Source of the DNA: Streptomyces sp. cg36
Lineage (GTDB): Bacteria; Actinomycetota; Actinomycetes; Streptomycetales; Streptomycetaceae
Length of the DNA stretch: 64,000 nt
Direction of reading: 5' to 3'
Assembly (NCBI RefSeq): GCF_041080675.1
Contig: NZ_CP163520.1
Span: 5,456,001-5,520,000, forward strand
The notes under the pieces were generated by a model, which worked only from the letters and a program-made list of their open reading frames with translations, ran no database searches and was not told the origin of the DNA. Position 1 is the first letter of the stretch. Each line of letters opens with the position of its first letter. The translations under genes were made by a program, and so were the position numbers. Positions 1 to 8,183 of this stretch are shown here, one piece after another.

Positions 1-56
1 GGGGGTTCCGGCGGATGGTCCAGGCGATCGTCGACGGAGCCGAACGTACGGTCTGA
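1..56 (+). CDS. C-terminal end of an unidentified protein (partial)
   Basis: An open frame enters from the left edge and stops at a TGA at 54-56. The visible 17 residues, GFRRMVQAIVDGAERTV, look like an amphipathic C-terminal helix with normal Streptomyces codon use. The stop lies 15 bases before the GTG of the CYTH gene, so the two may be cotranscribed. Too little is present to assign a family. Confidence 0.45.
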   Translation, partial: GFRRMVQAIVDGAERTV

Positions 57-71
57 GAAAGGGGATCGCCC

Positions 72-629
72 GTGATCGAGGCGGAACTGAAAGCGCGGGT
101 CCACGAGCCCGAGGCGGTGCTGCGCCGTCTCGACGAGTGGGCCGTCGGCCGTGCCGAGGTGTACCAGGACACCTATTACGACACCCCGGACGGCGCGTTG
201 GAGGTGCGGGACGCGGAACTCCGCGTGCGTACCGTGCACGGTCAGGACGAGACGCGGACGGTTCTGACGTACAAGGGCGCGCGCGTGGACGAGGAGACCG
301 GCTCCAAGCCCGAGCACGAGAGCCGGGTCGAGGATACCGAGGCGGTCCACGCGGTGCTGCGCGGGCTCGGGTACGTCCCCGTGATCGCGTTCGAGAAGCG
401 GTGCCGGAACTACGACTTCGAAGCGCACGGGCGCAAGATGCTGGCGACGCTGGTCAGGGTGCCGGAGATCGACGGGACGTTCATCGAGGTGGAGACCCTG
501 GTCGCCGAGGACGAGTTGGCGGCGGCCCTCGACGATGTGCGCGCAGTGTTCACAGACCTGGGGATCGCTGGCGAGGACGTCACGAGGGAGCTCTACACCG
601 ACGCGGTGCGTGCCCGACGGGCGGCGTGA
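72..629 (+). CDS. CYTH-domain protein (class IV adenylate cyclase-like)
   Basis: This 185-residue protein is a CYTH (CyaB / thiamine triphosphatase) domain and little else. The family signature E-x-E-x-K is visible at the very N-terminus (IEAELKA), followed by the DTYYDTPDGAL and LRVRT strands that line the triphosphate tunnel, and an acidic/basic set of strands through FIEVETLV near residues 140-150. Family members are metal-dependent cytosolic enzymes that bind triphosphates; some make cAMP, others cleave inorganic triphosphate or ThTP, and sequence alone does not decide which. The start is GTG at 72 with an AAAGGGG ribosome site about 7 bases upstream. Length is typical for the stand-alone bacterial form. 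Downstream lies a decayed patch, so no operon partner on the right is visible. Confidence 0.85.
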   Translation: MIEAELKARVHEPEAVLRRLDEWAVGRAEVYQDTYYDTPDGALEVRDAELRVRTVHGQDETRTVLTYKGARVDEETGSKPEHESRVEDTEAVHAVLRGLGYVPVIAFEKRCRNYDFEAHGRKMLATLVRVPEIDGTFIEVETLVAEDELAAALDDVRAVFTDLGIAGEDVTRELYTDAVRARRAA

Positions 630-671
630 CGAAAGCTCCCGTCGGCTCGCGGACGTAGCCGACGAGGGATC

Positions 672-1093
672 TCACGCGGTGGATGAGCCAGCCGATTCGT
701 CGGCGTCCCGCTCACGGCGCAGGGCCTCGGAATCGGGCGCCGGACCGGTGCGGGAACGCGCACTGCCTTTCGGCTTGCTGATCAACCGAGTTGACCGCGC
801 TGTGCGGCGGCAGAGCATGATCGCCGGGGTTTCTGGACTCGGCGGACACCCGAACTGTCTCCCCGACGGTCCTGGCCGCTCAGCCCTTTTGGGATCTTCT
901 CTTGGGTGGCGGCCCGGAGCGCAACTCTGGGCTGTCGGCGTCTGGTGCGGTGCTGATGGGGGAGGGGGTGGTTCTGGCGGGCCGAGTGTCCCGTAGCTCG
1001 GCATCTCAGCCTTTCATGTCGACGGCCTTGAACGGGGCCGGTGTGGCAGCCGCCGGCGAGCCCCCGCCGACGTTGGCCTTGATGACAATCCCG
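672..1093 (-). pseudogene. Frameshifted remnant of a small unknown gene
   Basis: On the minus strand a frame reading LDGIVIKANVGGGSPAAATP and on to APFKAVDMKG stops at 1006-1008, while one base away the frame opens again as MPSYGTLGPPEPPPPP and runs to 672. Removing one A in the run before 1011 would join the two pieces into a single Pro-rich protein. Codon GC3 is weaker in the second piece than in neighbouring core genes. I read this as a decayed gene, possibly once paired with the intact small gene at 1178-1411 that lies upstream on the same strand. Neither piece matches a family I recognise. Confidence 0.3.
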
Positions 1094-1177
1094 TCCAGTC
1101 ACCGATGGGCCGGATGAGCGGCGAGGCGGCCGCACCGGATCATCTGCGGCTCCATGCCCCATGATGCGGCGACAGGA

Positions 1178-1411
1178 CTAGGTGGTGAGGCCGAAGGGAT
1201 CCTTTTTCGCGATCTTCACGCCTGCGAGTGCGGTCGCGGCGCCTTCGGAGTGTCCGATCACCGCCGCTCCCGCGCCTCCCGCGAGCATGGTGAAACCGGC
1301 GAGTCGGGACAGCTCGTCACCCAAGGATTCGGTCCCGAATTCGTGGCCGCCCTTCCTGAGCCGGTACTCGCCGAGTTCTCCTGCCATGTCCGCCATGTAC
1401 GCCTTCTTCAT
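1178..1411 (-). CDS. Small hypothetical protein
   Basis: A 77-residue frame beginning MKKAYMADMAGELGEYRLRK has strong G/C third-position bias, which supports real coding. It has a charged N-terminal third (KGGHEFGTESLGDELSRL), then a small-residue hydrophobic stretch (FTMLAGGAGAAVIGH) that could be one short membrane or packing helix, and ends KDPFGLTT. The frame stays open upstream to 1504, but the ATG at 1411 marks where good codon use begins. No family recognised. It sits between a frameshifted remnant and a tRNA 3'-half, so it may be cargo of a degraded mobile element. Confidence 0.45.
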   Translation of the reverse strand: MKKAYMADMAGELGEYRLRKGGHEFGTESLGDELSRLAGFTMLAGGAGAAVIGHSEGAATALAGVKIAKKDPFGLTT

Positions 1412-1540
1412 GGTGTTTGAAGGGTATTCATGGCACTTCCTCGGTGGCAGCTCAGCGACTGCCGTGACCAGCGCTTTCCGGGCCGGTTCCACGTTGGGTG
1501 GCACAGGATGGAACTAGGCGTATCGAGGCACCCGGAGACG

Positions 1541-1582
1541 CGTAATCCGTTGGCTGTGGGTTCAAGTCCCACCTACCTTGCC
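1541..1582 (+). other. tRNA 3'-half, candidate attachment-site scar
   Basis: The segment reads like a tRNA from the anticodon to the 3' end: CGTAATCCG (anticodon plus 3' stem strand), a variable loop, then a perfect T-arm (GTGGG, loop TTCAAGT, CCCAC at 1556-1572) and an acceptor strand CTACCTT at 1573-1579. The 5' half of a tRNA is absent: the bases upstream do not form a D-arm or pair with the acceptor. A tRNA half starting in the anticodon loop is the usual attL/attR scar of tyrosine-recombinase elements. No integrase gene is visible in the window, so this is an old or partial site. Confidence 0.5.
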
Positions 1583-1875
1583 GCCCGCGCCGCTCCGCCC
1601 CCGTGGCGGGCGTCCCGTGTGCGTACGCAACGCTTCGCTCCCCTTTCCGGGAGCATGTGGTCGGCGTTCCCATTCCCCTTCCCCAGCGGGGAATTCGGGC
1701 CACGGCGGCCCGGGGTGCCGAGTCCGCCCGGTGCTCCGCTGTCAACCCCCGTGTGCAACTGCGGAGTTCCCGCGATTGAACGTCTGATCAGCCGTTCGGG
1801 GTTGTCCGGAGACGATTCGGTCCGGGAGATTGACCGCAGCACCGATTTCCGCGCACCGCACAAGGGAGGCACCGG
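1583..1875. other. Intergenic region upstream of methyltransferase
   Basis: No gene-like frame. Several GC-rich inverted repeats occur around 1670-1725 (CCCC...GGGG arms), and the more AT-rich stretch 1770-1860 probably carries the promoter of the methyltransferase gene. GGGAGG just before 1876 is its ribosome site. I cannot name a specific promoter with confidence. Confidence 0.3.
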
Positions 1876-2631
1876 GTGAGCACGGAAGAACGACAGGGCG
1901 AGGCCGACCAGGTCTATACGGCCGGGAGCGCCAACTTCGATCCGCTGTACGCGGGGAAGGTGCGGACGGAGGGGCTGGGCATGAAGTTCGACTTCGCGCC
2001 CTGGAACATCCCTGAGCCGCAGCCCGTCGTCGTGGCCCTGGAGGCGTCCGGCGCGTTCCACGGCAAGGTGCTGGACGCCGGATGCGGCACCGGGCAGAAC
2101 TCCCTGCACCTCAAGTCGCGCGGCCACGACGTCACCGGCCTCGACTTCTCGCCCTCCGCCATCGGGCAGGCCCAGGAGCGCGCCCGCGAGCGCGGCCTCG
2201 ACCTGACCTTCGCGGTGGCCGACGCCACCAGGTTCGAGGGGATCGAGGGCGGCTTCGAGACCGTCCTCGACTACGGGCTCTACCACGTGCTCACCGACGA
2301 GCAGCGGCGCGCCTACGCGGCCTCCCTGCACCGCGTGACCGCCCCGGGCGCCCGGCTCCACCTGTTCGCGTTCGCCGAGTCCGAGCTGGTCGGCCTGCCG
2401 CCGCAGCAGCTGCGCGTCAGCAAGGACAACTTCCGGGCCAACCTCGAAGGCAATTGGCGGATCATCGCCATCGAGGACAGCCTCTGCACCACCAACCACA
2501 CCCGGGAGTACTTCGAGAAGCAGCGCTCGGAGACGGGCGGCACCCTGCCCTTCGACCCGGACGCCTTCGACGTGGACGCCAAGGGCCGGATCGTCTACCC
2601 GATGTCGTACGTGCACGCCGAGCGGGTCTGA
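1876..2631 (+). CDS. Class I SAM-dependent methyltransferase
   Basis: A 251-residue cytosolic methyltransferase. Motif I, VLDAGCGTGQNSLHL, is at about residues 60-74, followed by the acidic post-I residue in VTGLDFSPSAIGQA and motif II/III around FETVLDYGLYHVL. About 45 residues precede the Rossmann core, including a GSANFDPLY segment typical of small-molecule methyltransferases of this group. The substrate cannot be told from sequence. Start is GTG at 1876 with GGGAGG ribosome site. It stands alone: the next gene (MFS) begins 82 bases later on the same strand but has its own leaderless-type promoter. Confidence 0.8.
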   Translation: MSTEERQGEADQVYTAGSANFDPLYAGKVRTEGLGMKFDFAPWNIPEPQPVVVALEASGAFHGKVLDAGCGTGQNSLHLKSRGHDVTGLDFSPSAIGQAQERARERGLDLTFAVADATRFEGIEGGFETVLDYGLYHVLTDEQRRAYAASLHRVTAPGARLHLFAFAESELVGLPPQQLRVSKDNFRANLEGNWRIIAIEDSLCTTNHTREYFEKQRSETGGTLPFDPDAFDVDAKGRIVYPMSYVHAERV

Positions 2632-2713
2632 CCCCGCCGCGACGGGGCCGGGCGTCCCCCCTCGGGCGCCCCCCGTCGCACTGCGGCGCCGGTGGCGGCG
2701 GTTAGCATCGCCC

Positions 2714-3979
2714 GTGACCGCCGAGACCGAAACCCCGCCCAGCAGCCGCTCCCGCATATTCGCCGACCTCACGCCGCTGCGCAGCTCCGCGCACTACCGC
2801 AGGCTCTGGTTCGGCAACACGATCTCCTGGATCGGGCAGGGCATGACCGCCCTGGCGATCTCCCTCCAGGTCTACGACATCACCGGATCCAGCTTCAGCG
2901 TCGGCCTCGTCGGGCTCTTCTCGCTGGTGCCGCTGATGGTGTTCGGGCTCTACGGCGGGGCCGTCGCCGACACCGTCGACCGGCGCCGGCTGGGGCTCGC
3001 CAGCGCGACCGGGTCCGCCGTCCTGTCGGCCGGTCTGGCCGCCGCCGCCCTGGCCGGATTCGCCGAGGTGTGGTTCCTCTACGGGATCGTGGCGCTCCAG
3101 TCCGTCTGCGCCGCGCTCAACGGGCCCGCCCGCTCCTCGATGATGCCCCGGCTGCTGCCGCCCGAGCAGCTGCCCGCCGCCAACGCCCTGAACTCCATCA
3201 CCATGACCTCGGGCACCCTCCTCGGGCCCACCCTGGGCGGGCTGATCGTCGGGTTCGCCGGGTACCAGACCGCGTACCTGATCGACGCCGTCACCTTCGC
3301 CGCCTCCCTGTACGCGATGTGGCGGCTGCCCGCGATGCTGCCCGACCGGGACCGCACGACGGCCAAGCGGGCCTCCGTGCTCGACGGGTTCCGCTTCCTG
3401 GCCACCCGCCCGAACCTGCGGATGACGTTCTTCTCCGACTTCTGCGCCATGATCCTGGCGCACCCGCGCGCGCTGTTCCCGGCCGTCGCGGTCCTCTGGT
3501 ACGACGGCGACGCCCGCACCACCGGACTCCTGGTCGCCGCCCCCGCCCTGGGCGCGCTGCTCGGCGGGGTGTTCTCGGGCTGGCTGAGCCGCGTCCACCG
3601 GCACGGCCTGGCGATCCTGGTCGCGGTGGGCGCGTGGGGCGCCGCGATCGCGGTGTTCGGGCTGACCCGCAACCTCTGGCTCGGGGTCCTCTTCCTGGCC
3701 CTCGCCGGGTGCGCCGACACCGTGTCCATGGTGTTCCGCAACACGATGATGCAGGTCGCCGCCCCCGACGAGATGCGCGGACGGCTCCAGGGCGTGTTCA
3801 TCGTGGTGGTCGCGGGCGGGCCCCGGCTCGGCGACTTCCTGGCGGGCAGCACGGCCGACCTGGCCTCGCCCACGGTGGCCGTCACCGGCGGCGGGCTGGC
3901 GTGCGTGCTCGCGGTGACGCTGCTCGGCCTCACCCGGCGCCGGTTCGCCCGGTACGACGCCCGCGACCCGCAGCCGTAG
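2714..3979 (+). CDS. MFS transporter (EntS-like exporter family)
   Basis: A 421-residue major facilitator with about 12 hydrophobic segments and the loop motif GGAVADTVDRRRLGL near residue 80, typical of the MFS_3/EntS branch that exports small hydrophobic compounds or siderophores. The N-terminal LTPLRSSAHYRRLWFGNTIS stretch is characteristic of this branch in actinomycetes. Start GTG at 2714 has no ribosome site; a TAGCAT -10-like hexamer at 2703-2708 puts the transcript start at or next to the GTG, so the mRNA is probably leaderless. Substrate unknown; no adjacent biosynthetic gene points to one. Confidence 0.85.
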   Translation: MTAETETPPSSRSRIFADLTPLRSSAHYRRLWFGNTISWIGQGMTALAISLQVYDITGSSFSVGLVGLFSLVPLMVFGLYGGAVADTVDRRRLGLASATGSAVLSAGLAAAALAGFAEVWFLYGIVALQSVCAALNGPARSSMMPRLLPPEQLPAANALNSITMTSGTLLGPTLGGLIVGFAGYQTAYLIDAVTFAASLYAMWRLPAMLPDRDRTTAKRASVLDGFRFLATRPNLRMTFFSDFCAMILAHPRALFPAVAVLWYDGDARTTGLLVAAPALGALLGGVFSGWLSRVHRHGLAILVAVGAWGAAIAVFGLTRNLWLGVLFLALAGCADTVSMVFRNTMMQVAAPDEMRGRLQGVFIVVVAGGPRLGDFLAGSTADLASPTVAVTGGGLACVLAVTLLGLTRRRFARYDARDPQP

Positions 3980-4038
3980 CGGAACCCCGGCGGGGGCCGG
4001 GGCGGCCGAAGGCGCCCCGCCGTACCGGAAGGCGCCCG

Positions 4039-5427
4039 TCAGGCGGGGGACACCACTCCCCGCGCCACCCCCAGCTCCACCAGGTCCTGGGGCCGCAGCC
4101 GGAGTTGGTCCGCCGTGGCCCGCACCTCGCCGGGGCCGCGCTTGAGGATGGCCGCCGCCAGTTCGGGGGCGATCACCGAGAAGTAGCTGTCCGGGGTCAC
4201 CCAGGTGCGGCCGGGGGCGGCCAGGGCGAGCGCGCCGCCCGAACCGCCCTCGCCGATCACCAGCGTGGTGAGCGGCACCCGGGCCTCGGCCACCGCCGCG
4301 AAGCACTCCGCCACGGCCGCGCCCTGCCCGGCCCGCTCGGCCGCCGCGTCATTGGCCGCGCCCGGGGTGTCGACCAGCGTCAGCACCGGCACCCCGAGCC
4401 GGTCGGCGAGGCGCAGCAGCCGGGCGGCGGTGCGGTAGCCCGCGGGCCGGGTCGCGGTCCCGGTCTGCGCGGCGTACGCGACCGTACGCCCGTCCCGCAG
4501 CCCGAACCCGCACCGCATCCCGTCGTCGGCGCCCCCGCACCGGTCCCCGCGCAGCGGCATCCGGTACGTGAAGTAGGCGTCCAGATAGGCGTCCGCGCGC
4601 GGGCGGCCGGCCGCGCGGGCCCGCTCCACCGCCTCCCAGCCGGTGCCGGGCGGGGCGGCCGGTGCGAGCGCCCCGGGCACCTCGGCGGGCCGGACCCGGC
4701 GGGGGCGCCCGTCCGCGTCCTCCGCACCGGCGCCGGACGCCCCGCCCGTGAGCCCCTCGCCGCCCAGGAGCCCCAGCCACTTCCCCAGCACCCCGCGCAG
4801 CTCGGCGAGCGGGACCACCGCGTCCACCGACCCGGCCGCCAGCTGGCCCTCCGCCGCGTACGCCGCCGGGTCCGCGTCCGCCGGGCGGACCCGGGAGCCC
4901 GCGAAGCCCACCTGGGCGCCGGGCAGCGCCAGGACCACGTCCGCACCCGCGCCCAGCGTGGCCCAGCCGCCGCCGGTCGTCGGGTCGCGCACCACCGCGA
5001 GCTGCGGCAGCCCGGCGGCCCGCAGCAGCGCGGACCGGCGGGCCACCCGCTGGAGCTGGGTGAGCGCGACCATGCCCTCCTGCATCCGGCTGCCCCCGGT
5101 CGAGATCAGCGAGACCAGCGGCAGCCGCAGCGTCCGCGCGCTGTCGTACGCCGCCTCCAGCCGGTCGCCCGTGCGCTCGCCCAACGAGCCGCCCAGGAAG
5201 CCGAATTCGAAGGCGACCAGGACGCACGCGCGGCCCTCGACCCGGGCGAGCCCGTGCACCACCGACTCGTGCTCGCCGGTGCGCTCGGTGGCCCGCGCCC
5301 GGGCCCGCGCGTACCCCTCCCAGCCCAGCGGACCGTCGGCGGCGCTCGCCCGTCCGGGCGCGGGCAGCTCGGTGAAGTCGCCGGTGACGGCGGTGATCGC
5401 GGCGCGGGCGGTGAGCCGCTCAGCCAT
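4039..5427 (-). CDS. Carboxyl transferase (fused beta/alpha acetyl-CoA carboxylase type)
   Basis: A 462-residue protein made of two crotonase-fold halves, as in fused carboxyltransferases. The first half (about 60-235) has FEFGFLGGSLGE, STGGSRMQEG and an ALPGAQVGFAG oxyanion region; the second (about 270-455) has LVDTPGAANDA, GEGGSGGALALA and TPDSYFSVIAPE. There is no N-terminal zinc ribbon of the AccD kind. No biotin carboxylase or biotin-carrier gene is near, so any carboxylase would need partners encoded elsewhere. Its start overlaps the stop of matB by 8 bases, so translation is coupled, and the shared theme is malonyl-type CoA esters. It could act in making, trading or decarboxylating malonyl/methylmalonyl-CoA; direction is not decidable from sequence. 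Confidence 0.8.
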   Translation of the reverse strand: MAERLTARAAITAVTGDFTELPAPGRASAADGPLGWEGYARARARATERTGEHESVVHGLARVEGRACVLVAFEFGFLGGSLGERTGDRLEAAYDSARTLRLPLVSLISTGGSRMQEGMVALTQLQRVARRSALLRAAGLPQLAVVRDPTTGGGWATLGAGADVVLALPGAQVGFAGSRVRPADADPAAYAAEGQLAAGSVDAVVPLAELRGVLGKWLGLLGGEGLTGGASGAGAEDADGRPRRVRPAEVPGALAPAAPPGTGWEAVERARAAGRPRADAYLDAYFTYRMPLRGDRCGGADDGMRCGFGLRDGRTVAYAAQTGTATRPAGYRTAARLLRLADRLGVPVLTLVDTPGAANDAAAERAGQGAAVAECFAAVAEARVPLTTLVIGEGGSGGALALAAPGRTWVTPDSYFSVIAPELAAAILKRGPGEVRATADQLRLRPQDLVELGVARGVVSPA

Positions 5428-6844
5428 GGCCGAGGGCCCGCTTCATGACCTTGCCCATGTCGTTGCGGGGCAGCGCCGACAGGAAGCGGACCGTACGCGG
5501 CCGTTTGTGCGGGGAGAGCTGGGCCGCCACGTGCGCGGCCAACTCCTCCTCCGCGGGCGGCGCCTGGGGATCGGCCGGCACCACCCAGGCCACCACCCGC
5601 TCCCCGAGGTCGGCGTCCGGCTCGCCGGTGACGGCGGCCTCCCGCACCCCGGGGTGGTCCAGCAGGGCGTTCTCGATCTCGCCCGCGCCGATCTTGTAAC
5701 CGCCGCTCTTGATGAGGTCGGTGGCCTTGCGGCCGACGATCCGCACATAGCCGTCGGGGTCCAGGCTCGCCAGGTCGCCGGTGCGGAACCAGCCGTCCTC
5801 GGTGAAGGCGGCGGCCGTGGCGTCCGGCCGGTTGAGATAGCCGCTGAACAGGTGGGGGCCGCGCACCTGGATCTCGCCGATGCCGTCCGCCTCGTCCGCC
5901 AGCCGCAGCTCCACGCCGGGCAGCGGGCGGCCCACGGTGCCGGGGCGGGGCTCGCCGTCCGCCCGGACGCCGGTGTTCATCAGCGTCTCGGTCATCCCGT
6001 ACCGCTCGATCACCGCGCGCCCGGTCGCCGCCGCGATCCGCCGGTGGTCGTGGACGGGCAGCGCGGCCGAGCCCGACACCAGCAGCCGGGCCCCGGCCAG
6101 CGACCGGGCCGACTCCGGGTCCCCGTCCAGGGATTCGGCGATCCGGTGGTACATCGTGGGCACCCCGAACAGCATGGTGGCGCCGTCCGCCAGCTCCCGG
6201 GCCACGCCCGCCACCGAGAACGCGCCGAGGTGGCGGACCGAGCCGCCGCGCCGCAGCGGACCGAGCACGCCGAGGATCAGCCCGTGCACGTGGAACAGCG
6301 GCAGCGCGTGGACCAGGACGTCGTCGGGCGTCCACGCCCAGGCGTCCGCGAGCGCGTCCAGGGTGGTGGCGATCGCCCGGCGGGGCAGCACGGCGCCCTT
6401 GGGCGGGCCGGTGGTGCCGGAGGTGTAGACGATCAGGGCGGGCGCCTCGGGGCCGGGCCCGCCGGTCCGCTCCGGCGCCGCCCGCCGCGCGGGCGAGGTG
6501 TCCACGTCGATCCGGGGGAGCGCGGCCAGCGCGGCCGGCAGCGGGTCGCCCGGCGCGGCGAGCACGGCGTCCGGCGCGCTGTCGTTGAGGATGTGCGCCA
6601 GTTCCCGCTCGCCGGTACGGGGGTTGAGCGGGACGACGGGGACCCCGGCCAGCAGCGCCGCGACCACCCCGACCGCCGTCTCCAGGGCCGGGGTCGCCCA
6701 GACGGCGACGCGCCCGGACCCGGCGAGGCGGGCCGCCAGGGCGTCCGCCGCCCCGGCGAGCTCCGCGTAGGTGAGGGACCGCTCGCCGAAGCGCAGGGCC
6801 TCCTTGTGGTCGGCGGTCCGCAGCGCGGGAAAGAGAGGGGACAC
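5420..6844 (-). CDS. matB: Malonyl-CoA synthetase (MatB)
   Basis: A 474-residue ANL-superfamily ligase that activates malonate (and often methylmalonate) with ATP and CoA to give extender units for fatty acid and polyketide synthesis. P-loop-like YTSGTTGPPKGAV is at about 140-152, the aryl/acyl pocket motif GVPTMYHRI with ERYGMTETLMN near 245-300, the hinge FRTGDLASLDPDGYVRIVGR near 375, and the catalytic Lys in NDMGKVMKRA close to the C-terminus. The sequence closely resembles the structurally studied S. coelicolor MatB as I recall it. Start GTG (MSPLFPALR). It overlaps the carboxyltransferase gene and forms a two-gene operon. Confidence 0.93.
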   Translation of the reverse strand: MSPLFPALRTADHKEALRFGERSLTYAELAGAADALAARLAGSGRVAVWATPALETAVGVVAALLAGVPVVPLNPRTGERELAHILNDSAPDAVLAAPGDPLPAALAALPRIDVDTSPARRAAPERTGGPGPEAPALIVYTSGTTGPPKGAVLPRRAIATTLDALADAWAWTPDDVLVHALPLFHVHGLILGVLGPLRRGGSVRHLGAFSVAGVARELADGATMLFGVPTMYHRIAESLDGDPESARSLAGARLLVSGSAALPVHDHRRIAAATGRAVIERYGMTETLMNTGVRADGEPRPGTVGRPLPGVELRLADEADGIGEIQVRGPHLFSGYLNRPDATAAAFTEDGWFRTGDLASLDPDGYVRIVGRKATDLIKSGGYKIGAGEIENALLDHPGVREAAVTGEPDADLGERVVAWVVPADPQAPPAEEELAAHVAAQLSPHKRPRTVRFLSALPRNDMGKVMKRALGHG

Positions 6845-6914
6845 GGAAGAGGGCTCCTCGCGGTCGACGGCACCGGCCCCGACGGGCCTGTCGAAACCCT
6901 ACGCGGCGCCCCGA

Positions 6915-7658
6915 TCAAGGAAGCGGCAGCGCCACCTTCACCGCGTACAGGGCGACCAGCCCGTAGCCCGTCCGGAACGTCCACATCCGGGCCGTGCCGG
7001 AGATCCGCGCCCCGGCGAACCCGCTGGCGGCGACGAGCAGTTGCTGCCACACGAAGGACGCCGCGAACACCGCCGCCACGAACACGGCCCCGGCGCCGCC
7101 CCCGTGCAGCGCGCCGCCCTGGGCGGTGGTGAGGGCGGTGAAGTAGAGCGCGGTGGTGGGGTTGACCAGGGTGAGGGCGGCGAAGCGGAGGAAGGTGCGG
7201 GCGGGGGCGGCGGCCGGTGCGGGGGTGGTGGCCGACCTGGTCGCGGGGGCGGCGGCCGACGCGGGTGCGGGGGTGGTGCCGGGCGTCGGGCCCGGTGGGG
7301 CGGCCGGGATGCCGGACGCCGGGGCAAGTGGGGCGGCCGGGACCTCCCGGTCCGGCGGTGGCGTCGCGCCCCGCGACCCCCACAGCCCCCGTCCCGCGAT
7401 CGTCGCCAGGACGCCTGCCGCCACCAGCCGCACCCACGCCTCCACCCCGGACAGCGTCGAGGCCACCCACGGCCCGAGTGCCGTCGCCACCGCCGCGTAC
7501 GCCAGGTCGACCACCGCCACCGCCGAGGCCGCCGCGACCGCGCCGCGCCGGTCGCGCATGCCCTCCTGGACGAGCAGCACCCCGACCGCGCCCACCGGCA
7601 TCGCCACCCCCAGGCCCGCCGCCGCGCCCGCCACCGCCGTCGTCCACATCTCGCTCAT
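6915..7658 (-). CDS. LysE/RhtB-family exporter
   Basis: A 247-residue membrane protein with the LysE fold: N-terminal helix with AMPVGAVGVLLVQEGMRDRRG, a second helix pair around VDLAYAAVATALGPW, and C-terminal helices after the family motif LTLVNPTTALYF. Between helices 3 and 4 the cytoplasmic loop is expanded by an Ala/Pro/Thr-rich stretch of about 50 residues that normal members lack. Start ATG at 7658 gives MSEMWTTAV; the longer open frame upstream would run into the divergent Lrp gene and is not used. The divergent Lrp/AsnC regulator, 69 bases away, probably controls it, the usual pairing for amino-acid exporters. Confidence 0.85.
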   Translation of the reverse strand: MSEMWTTAVAGAAAGLGVAMPVGAVGVLLVQEGMRDRRGAVAAASAVAVVDLAYAAVATALGPWVASTLSGVEAWVRLVAAGVLATIAGRGLWGSRGATPPPDREVPAAPLAPASGIPAAPPGPTPGTTPAPASAAAPATRSATTPAPAAAPARTFLRFAALTLVNPTTALYFTALTTAQGGALHGGGAGAVFVAAVFAASFVWQQLLVAASGFAGARISGTARMWTFRTGYGLVALYAVKVALPLP

Positions 7659-7727
7659 GGGGGTACTGTCCGGCCGCGCCGGGCCGGAACGCGGCCGGAT
7701 ATCGGCACCGGCTGCGACAATCGCGGT

Positions 7728-8159
7728 ATGGACCGGCTCGACAGGGAAATCCTCGGCGCGCTGCGGGAGGATGCGCGGATCTCGTACCGCGACCTCGGTA
7801 CGAAGGTGGGGCTCAGCGCCAACGCCGCCGCCGACCGGGTGCGGCGGATGCGCCGCGAGGGCGTGATCCGGGGCTTCACCACCCTGGTCGACCCGGCGGC
7901 CGACGGCGGCGCCGGACTGGTCGTCTTCATCGACGTCACCCTGCGCCTGGACACCACCAACGAGGAGTTCGAGCGGGTCGCCCTGAAGCTGCCGGGCATC
8001 ACCGAGGTCGTGCACGTCACCGGCGAGCACGACTACCTCGTACGGGCCAGGGCGGCCGACCCGGCCGCCCTGGACGGGCTGCTGCGCCGCCTCAAGCGGG
8101 ACGCGGGCGTGGCCCACTCCCACACCCGGATCGCGCTGCGGGCGGCCTCCGGGCCCTGA
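7728..8159 (+). CDS. Lrp/AsnC-family transcriptional regulator
   Basis: A 143-residue regulator: winged helix-turn-helix at about 1-55 (LDREILGALREDARISYRDLGTKVGLS and onwards) and an AsnC/RAM ligand-binding domain at about 65-140 (VVHVTGEHDYLVRARA is the effector-loop region). Members sense amino acids and oligomerise as octamers. It is divergent from the LysE-type exporter, so it probably activates export when its amino-acid ligand accumulates. Start ATG at 7728; upstream TATGG spacing and lack of a good ribosome site suggest a short leader. Lysine/arginine or branched-chain amino acids are the usual ligands, but nothing here decides. Confidence 0.9.
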   Translation: MDRLDREILGALREDARISYRDLGTKVGLSANAAADRVRRMRREGVIRGFTTLVDPAADGGAGLVVFIDVTLRLDTTNEEFERVALKLPGITEVVHVTGEHDYLVRARAADPAALDGLLRRLKRDAGVAHSHTRIALRAASGP

Positions 8160-8183
8160 GTACGCGGCCCCGAGCCGGGCCGG

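Noticed and set aside
2692..5448. Very long open frame on the plus strand (over 900 codons)
   Set aside because: It overlaps the MFS gene and the carboxyltransferase in other frames and is composed of Arg/Pro/Gly-rich nonsense, the usual shadow of high-GC coding DNA.
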